Assembly (NCBI RefSeq): GCF_001440345.1 | Contig: NZ_LJYX01000006.1 | Span: forward strand, 496,001 to 560,000 | Direction of reading: 5' to 3' | Source of the DNA: Colwellia sp. TT2012 | GTDB taxonomy: Bacteria; Pseudomonadota; Gammaproteobacteria; Enterobacterales; Alteromonadaceae | Length of the DNA: 64,000 nucleotides | Part shown: in pieces, positions 60,343-64,000 of the stretch | Numbering within the stretch: position 1 is the first letter of the stretch | Layout: each line of letters begins with the position of its first letter | The notes under the pieces: model-generated | Database searches by the model: none | The model's input: the letters and a program-made list of their open reading frames with translations, nothing else | What the model was told of the DNA's origin: nothing | Translations under genes and position numbers: made by a program

Positions 60343-62037
60343 ATGCAAATGAATGATCCTTGTTTTACTCGTTTTAAGTCCTCTATTGATTGTTATAGTT
60401 TACCTGAACGTTTTACTTTCCCCTTTTATTATCAACCACACCCTTTGTGTTTATTAGCGGCACAAGAACTGCAAGTTAGCCTAGAGCAGAAACAGTCATT
60501 ACAGCATGATTTTAGCCAAAGTGGCAAAATGTTTGGCGTTCTTTTAGTGGTAAATGCTCAAGGGGAGCTAGGCTATCTGTCCGGATTTTCAGGACAATTG
60601 GCCGATAATAATGATCTTAGTCATTTTGTGCCGCCGGTCGATGATTCAACCAAAGCTGAGTTCTTTAAAAAAGAGCAAAAGTTGATTAATGATCTTAACG
60701 CGCAGCTTAGCTTGTTAGAAGACAATCCTGAAATTGCGGTAAAGCAGCAAGCTCTAACCAAATTATCCTCTTTAGCTAATAATGATATTAGCCAATTACA
60801 AAGTGAACATTCGACTCAAAGACAAGCAAGAAAAGCACAACGTACCCTAGCTATGACCTCGCTCTCAGATGATGAATTTACCCGGTTAAAAGAGCAACTA
60901 GCAAAAGAAAGTGTTGCTGATAAAAATGCATTAAAGTATTTGAAATACTCTTGGCAAGAAAAGCTAACAACAGCCCAATATGCTCTAGATACCTTACTTA
61001 AGGTGATTTGGGCGATTAAAGAGAGAAGATCATTATTATCAAAGGCGTTACAACAGAAATTATTTGAGCAATACCGCTTTTTAAATATTAAGCAAGAAAA
61101 GAAAAACTTAACTGATTTATTTATTGATACGGCTTTTCACCATAGATATGGTGTTCCGCCAGCCGGTGCCGGGGATTGTGCAGCCCCTAAACTGTTGCAA
61201 TACGCCTTTAAAGTAGGGCTGAAACCGCTTGCTATGGCAGAGTTTTGGTGGGGTAAATCACCTAAATCAGCAGTCAGACAACATAAAAATTTCTATACCG
61301 CCTGTATGGGTAAATGCCAACCTATTCTGGCTCACATGCTCAGTGGTATGCCCATGGATGATAATCCTATGCTGAAAGACCTAGCAAAAGAAAAAAGCAT
61401 CGATATACTCTATCAAGATAATGAGATGGCGGTGATCAATAAACCCAGTGAACTTTTATCTGTACCAGGTAAGAGTATAACTGATTGTGTTTATAGCCGA
61501 ATGAAGCTGTTTTTTCCTAAAGCAACCGGACCACTTATTGTCCATCGCCTGGATATGTCGACCTCAGGCTTAATGGTTATAGCACTGACTAAATCAGCAC
61601 ATAAAAGCTTGCAGCAGCAGTTTATCAAGCGAACAGTGGAAAAAAGGTATGTTGCTCTGTTGTCTGGTTGCCCTAAACAGATATTAGACAATGAAGAGGG
61701 CATTATTCGTCTACCCTTAGCCGGTGACTTTGATGATAGACCGAGACAAATGGTTTGTTTTGAAACCGGCAAAGACGCGGAAACAAAATGGCAGAGGGTT
61801 GCTTTTGAACAGCAAGGTAATCAAACCCTAGTTAGAGTACATCTATATCCTAAAACGGGTCGAACTCATCAACTAAGAGTGCACTGTGCTCATCACTTAG
61901 GCTTTAATACGCCCATTGTTGGTGATGATTTATATGGCTCTACAGCTAACCGCTTACATTTACATGCAGAAGTGTTAAAACTAAAACATCCAACAACAAA
62001 TGAATTAATGGAATTCACTGTCGCTGCCAATTTTTAA
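60343..62037 (+). CDS. RluA-family RNA pseudouridine synthase with a long N-terminal extension
   Basis: Converts uridine to pseudouridine in rRNA or tRNA. The ATG at 60343 is preferred to a TTG 6 bases upstream; 564 residues. The C-terminal roughly 200 residues are a RluA catalytic domain: DILYQDNEMAVINKPSELLS, catalytic Asp in IVHRLDMSTSGLMVIAL near residue 404, and PKTGRTHQLRVHCAHHLG. The N-terminal 330 residues include a charged helical stretch, probably coiled coil, at about 100-230 (EFFKKEQKLINDLNAQLSLL, RLKEQLAKESVADKNALKYL) and GVPPAGAGDCAAPKLLQYAF. The target nucleotide is unknown. Such long forms occur in several marine gammaproteobacteria. Confidence 0.88.
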   Translation: MQMNDPCFTRFKSSIDCYSLPERFTFPFYYQPHPLCLLAAQELQVSLEQKQSLQHDFSQSGKMFGVLLVVNAQGELGYLSGFSGQLADNNDLSHFVPPVDDSTKAEFFKKEQKLINDLNAQLSLLEDNPEIAVKQQALTKLSSLANNDISQLQSEHSTQRQARKAQRTLAMTSLSDDEFTRLKEQLAKESVADKNALKYLKYSWQEKLTTAQYALDTLLKVIWAIKERRSLLSKALQQKLFEQYRFLNIKQEKKNLTDLFIDTAFHHRYGVPPAGAGDCAAPKLLQYAFKVGLKPLAMAEFWWGKSPKSAVRQHKNFYTACMGKCQPILAHMLSGMPMDDNPMLKDLAKEKSIDILYQDNEMAVINKPSELLSVPGKSITDCVYSRMKLFFPKATGPLIVHRLDMSTSGLMVIALTKSAHKSLQQQFIKRTVEKRYVALLSGCPKQILDNEEGIIRLPLAGDFDDRPRQMVCFETGKDAETKWQRVAFEQQGNQTLVRVHLYPKTGRTHQLRVHCAHHLGFNTPIVGDDLYGSTANRLHLHAEVLKLKHPTTNELMEFTVAANF

Positions 62038-62129
62038 ACAGTCAGCAATGAAATAGTTAGCAAAGAGTCGCGTTAAATAATATGTCTACAGGTTATATTA
62101 ACGGGACTGACTTTTAATAGTACTTAGCT

Positions 62130-62332
62130 TTACACCATTGCATTTTCGTCCTGAAAAACATCTTCAATGGCTAAGTTAAACAACCTAGCCGCTCTAAATG
62201 CCAAGGGTAAACTAGGATCAAACTTGCCCTTTTCAATGGCATTAATCGTTTGTCTCGATACTCCTAACGCGCTAGCAAGTTGAGCTTGTGTCCAGTTCGC
62301 TCTGCGCGTAATACCTTTAAGCGGTTTTTCAT
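62130..62332 (-). pseudogene. XRE/Cro-type small regulator, frameshifted near its N-terminus
   Basis: The DNA-binding part is intact in one frame: WTQAQLASALGVSRQTINAI then EKGKFDPSLPLAFRAARLF, the typical YozG-like small Cro regulator. The expected beginning MKNRLKVLRAER is present too, but in the next frame, from an ATG at 62332 that overlaps the stop of the upstream gene (ATGA). The two frames join around 62296-62300, where one base appears missing (GAGCGAACTGG; a base more would restore MKNRLKVLRAERxWTQ). Either the gene is broken, or the sequence has an error, or it is read from an alternative start at 62357 with a non-family N-terminus. The paired membrane gene lies directly upstream. 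Confidence 0.78.
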
Positions 62333-62655
62333 TGGTATTTCCTATGGCCGGAGACAACGGCTATTAGGTAAGTTATGCCCATCAATATAATCACATGAGA
62401 TATTTCCGCTTGATAAGTGATTAACTTTATATCTTCTAATGATTCATAGCTTAGGCCGACGACTAAGCCAACCCCTAAAGCTAAGGCCATGGCTTCAAAC
62501 AGTATTTTTTGTTGCATTTCATCTAGGCCACGAAAATAAGCTCTATTAGCTATTAACATATGCAAACCAACCCCTAGGTTAATTAGCACGGCGATAATGG
62601 TTAACACTGTGTTGAATTCCCAAATAAATTTCGGAGCGAAAGAGGCTATAGCCAT
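62329..62655 (-). CDS. Small membrane protein, DUF2178-like
   Basis: A 108-residue protein with four hydrophobic segments (FNTVLTIIAVLINLGVGLHM, ALALGVGLVVGLSY, SHVIILMGITYLIAVVSG) and a conserved-looking FRGLDEMQQKILFEAMALAL. Small membrane proteins of this type are commonly paired with a YozG-like XRE regulator, exactly as here, and the stop overlaps the expected regulator start by four bases. Function unknown; the pair may respond to membrane or envelope conditions. Confidence 0.75.
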   Translation of the reverse strand: MAIASFAPKFIWEFNTVLTIIAVLINLGVGLHMLIANRAYFRGLDEMQQKILFEAMALALGVGLVVGLSYESLEDIKLITYQAEISHVIILMGITYLIAVVSGHRKYQ

Positions 62656-63000
62656 GGTAATAACCCAGCAGCCCGTCCAATTTCTTAATGTTAGGTTATT
62701 GACATTATTTTTTATTTGGTCGCTATTAGGGGATATAAGAACTTATGCTATTTTCATTAAGTGTGTGAGCTCGTTGTACTTAGGGGAAAAAAATTCAGGA
62801 CCAGGCGCTTGATTAAATAATAGCTGGCTCTTGGGATTGAGAGCAAGCTAGTCTTGGGTATTTTAACTGGCACAAGTGGGCAATAATTTAGTGAATTTAG
62901 TATTATTACTGATGAGGTGGAAAAATTGCAATGTGGCGCTATAATTCTTAATCGGGCCTTAATTCAACATCCACGTCTTTAACCAAAGGGATTTAATAAG
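62656..63000. other. Intergenic region with an inverted 159-bp element
   Basis: 345 bases without a gene between the membrane-protein gene and the divergent receiver gene. The 159-bp element occupies 62745-62903. The last 97 bases before the receiver gene have no recognised element apart from AAAGGG ahead of the ATG as ribosome site. Confidence 0.6.
62745..62903 (-). repeat. 159-bp inverted-repeat element, copy 3 (inverted, more diverged)
   Basis: On the complement it begins ATACTAAATTCACTAAATTA and contains TTGCCCACTTGTGCCAGTTA and TTGCTCTCAATCCCAAGAGC, ending CTTAATGAAAATAGCAT. Exactly 159 bases like copies 1 and 2 but in opposite orientation. Confidence 0.85.
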
Positions 63001-63378
63001 ATGAAAATATTAGTGGTAGATGACATGCCATCAATGCGCCAAGTTATGCTGCATATGCTAATTAGTTTAGGTCATAACGACCCTGATGAAGCAAGCTGCG
63101 GCCTGCATGCGCTGAAAATGTTGCGATTAAATGACTATGATTTATTAATTACCGACTTACATATGCCTAATTTAGATGGTGCGCAATTGCTAAGTAAAAT
63201 AAGGCAGGATAAAAAGCTCTCTAACTTGCCTGTGCTGATGGTCTCTAGCGAAGATGATAAGGCAAAAATAATGGCGATTATTGCTGAGGAAGTCACTGGC
63301 TTTATGGTCAAACCTTTTAATTGCAACACCTTGAAAAAACAATTACATTGGATAGAATCCAATAAACAAGTTGCATAA
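63001..63378 (+). CDS. CheY-like single-domain response regulator
   Basis: A 125-residue receiver domain without output domain. Visible are the acidic pair in ILVVDDMPSMRQ, the phospho-acceptor Asp in DLLITDLHMPNLDG, the Ser of VLMVSSEDD and the Lys in GFMVKPFN. It is close to CheY/CheV receivers in pattern. Divergent from the membrane-protein gene and convergent with an EAL protein gene, so it might connect phosphorelay and cyclic di-GMP turnover; no partner kinase is adjacent. Confidence 0.9.
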   Translation: MKILVVDDMPSMRQVMLHMLISLGHNDPDEASCGLHALKMLRLNDYDLLITDLHMPNLDGAQLLSKIRQDKKLSNLPVLMVSSEDDKAKIMAIIAEEVTGFMVKPFNCNTLKKQLHWIESNKQVA

Positions 63379-63397
63379 TAGCTGATTTATTCAATTA

Positions 63398-63438
63398 GAT
63401 AGTTAGCTATCGTCTCAAGGTGATAATAGCTAACTATC
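63398..63438. terminator. Inverted repeat between the convergent receiver and EAL genes
   Basis: GATAGTTAGCTAT pairs exactly with ATAGCTAACTATC around a 15-base loop. It overlaps the EAL gene stop codon. T runs are weak, so it is a possible rather than a strong bidirectional terminator. Confidence 0.5.
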
Positions 63439-64000
63439 ACTCACCTGAGCTTGTTTTTCGTGTAAGTCTTGCCTTATTCTAGCTAAGTCAACTTGTAGCC
63501 AATGGATTAATTTTTCAGGGGGCATAGGTTTAGCAAAGTAATACCCTTGTATTAAGTCGACTTTCAATTGGTATAGCAGTTGAAAGTCATCAAAGTTTTC
63601 TACTCCTTCAGCTACCGTTGTTAAACCTAAATCTTTAGCAAGATTGACTGTGCTTTTTAATATTGCCAATTGCTGGGGTCTAGTGGCAACATTATCGACT
63701 AAAATACGATCTAGTTTTAACTCGGTGGCGGGTACTCGCGATAACTGCTGAGCATTGGCAAAGCCAGTACCGTAGTCATCAATTGCCAGTTTAAAACCTT
63801 TTAATCTTAATTTCGCTAGCGTTTCTATCGCAGTTGATATTTCGCCACAAATCGCATTTTCCGTTACCTCTAAGACAATATCTTTAGGTTCTATTTGGTG
63901 GCGTATAACTTGACTGTATATTTTTTCAGCAAGGTCATTGTCGGCAAGAGATAGTGGCGATAGATTGAAAGCAAGATGGAAATTTATGCCATGATCTCGC
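63430..64000 (-). CDS. EAL-domain cyclic di-GMP phosphodiesterase-like protein (5' part missing)
   Basis: Reading the complement from the window edge gives about 189 residues ending at 63430, with no start inside the window. EAL-domain motifs are intact: VLEVTENAICGE, FKLAIDDYGTGFANAQQLSR, ELKLDRILV, VAEGVENFDDF and QGYYFAKPMP, with metal and catalytic acidic residues (second Glu, DD pair, Glu in EGVE) present, so an active phosphodiesterase is likely. Upstream domains (for example receiver, GGDEF or sensory) are outside the window. It ends close to the convergent CheY-like gene. Confidence 0.9.
   Translation of the reverse strand, partial: RDHGINFHLAFNLSPLSLADNDLAEKIYSQVIRHQIEPKDIVLEVTENAICGEISTAIETLAKLRLKGFKLAIDDYGTGFANAQQLSRVPATELKLDRILVDNVATRPQQLAILKSTVNLAKDLGLTTVAEGVENFDDFQLLYQLKVDLIQGYYFAKPMPPEKLIHWLQVDLARIRQDLHEKQAQVSDS

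Noticed and set aside
62597-62812. Open frame of 71 codons next to the DUF2178-like gene
   Set aside because: It is antisense to the start of that gene and continues into the 159-bp element; no family match.

Overview
The window reads as ordinary chromosome of a low-GC, cold-adapted-type marine gammaproteobacterium of the Alteromonadales, most likely Colwellia or a close relative. This rests on the proteins (MetH, SecDF, Isc, AceK, RadA and others), on gene neighbourhoods conserved in gammaproteobacteria (queA-tgt-yajC-secD-secF, suhB/trmJ-cysE-iscRSUA-hscBA-fdx, serB/ytjB, rimI-holD) and on the many short inverted-repeat elements between genes. No species name can be proven from the sequence alone. 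I see no transposase, prophage, integron or CRISPR array.

Layout. 1-4631 (minus strand): start of a Tad/Flp type IVb pilus operon (flp, tadV, an AAA ATPase, cpaB/rcpC, rcpA secretin cut by the window edge). 5085-9731: an L,D-transpeptidase with an 11-base poly-C tract, an AraC-type regulator, a FemAB/GNAT-like protein and a DUF938 methyltransferase. 9754-14543: methionine synthesis (metA behind a tandem MetJ operator, then metH). 14884-23398 (minus): hpf, a 14-blade propeller sensor kinase with a 12-G tract upstream, a dipeptidyl peptidase IV, and radA. 23694-29093: a tandem-PilZ protein, serB/ytjB, and a TatD-type nuclease. 29651-37579 (minus): argS, prfC, a small unknown gene, rimI-holD, tRNA-Trp(CCA), aceK. 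37843-43726 (plus): queA, tgt, yajC, secD, secF. 44353-47615: an RhlE-like helicase, a SUMT methyltransferase and suhB. 47935-55542 (plus): trmJ, cysE and the complete isc operon without an iscX. 56197-64000: a U32 family protein, a GST, a Nudix hydrolase, a long RluA-type pseudouridine synthase, a DUF2178-like membrane protein with a frameshifted XRE regulator, a CheY-like receiver and a truncated EAL protein.

Regulation visible in the sequence: tandem met boxes before metA; one perfect and one near-perfect type 1 IscR site followed by a good sigma-70 promoter before iscR; a 14-bp perfect dyad just upstream of the peptidase gene; a clear promoter for tRNA-Trp; several strong intrinsic terminators, some bidirectional between convergent genes.

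The most distinctive non-coding signal is the density and order of repeats. Three copies of one inverted-repeat element are each exactly 159 bp. At 55559-56099 three different repeat families are nested inside one another. Another family keeps a conserved core while its flanking arms differ from copy to copy yet pair within a copy. I did not find a convincing new multi-gene system. The best leads are these repeat families, the two long homopolymer tracts (candidate slippage switches), the XRE frameshift and an Asp-to-Asn change in a SuhB metal-binding motif.
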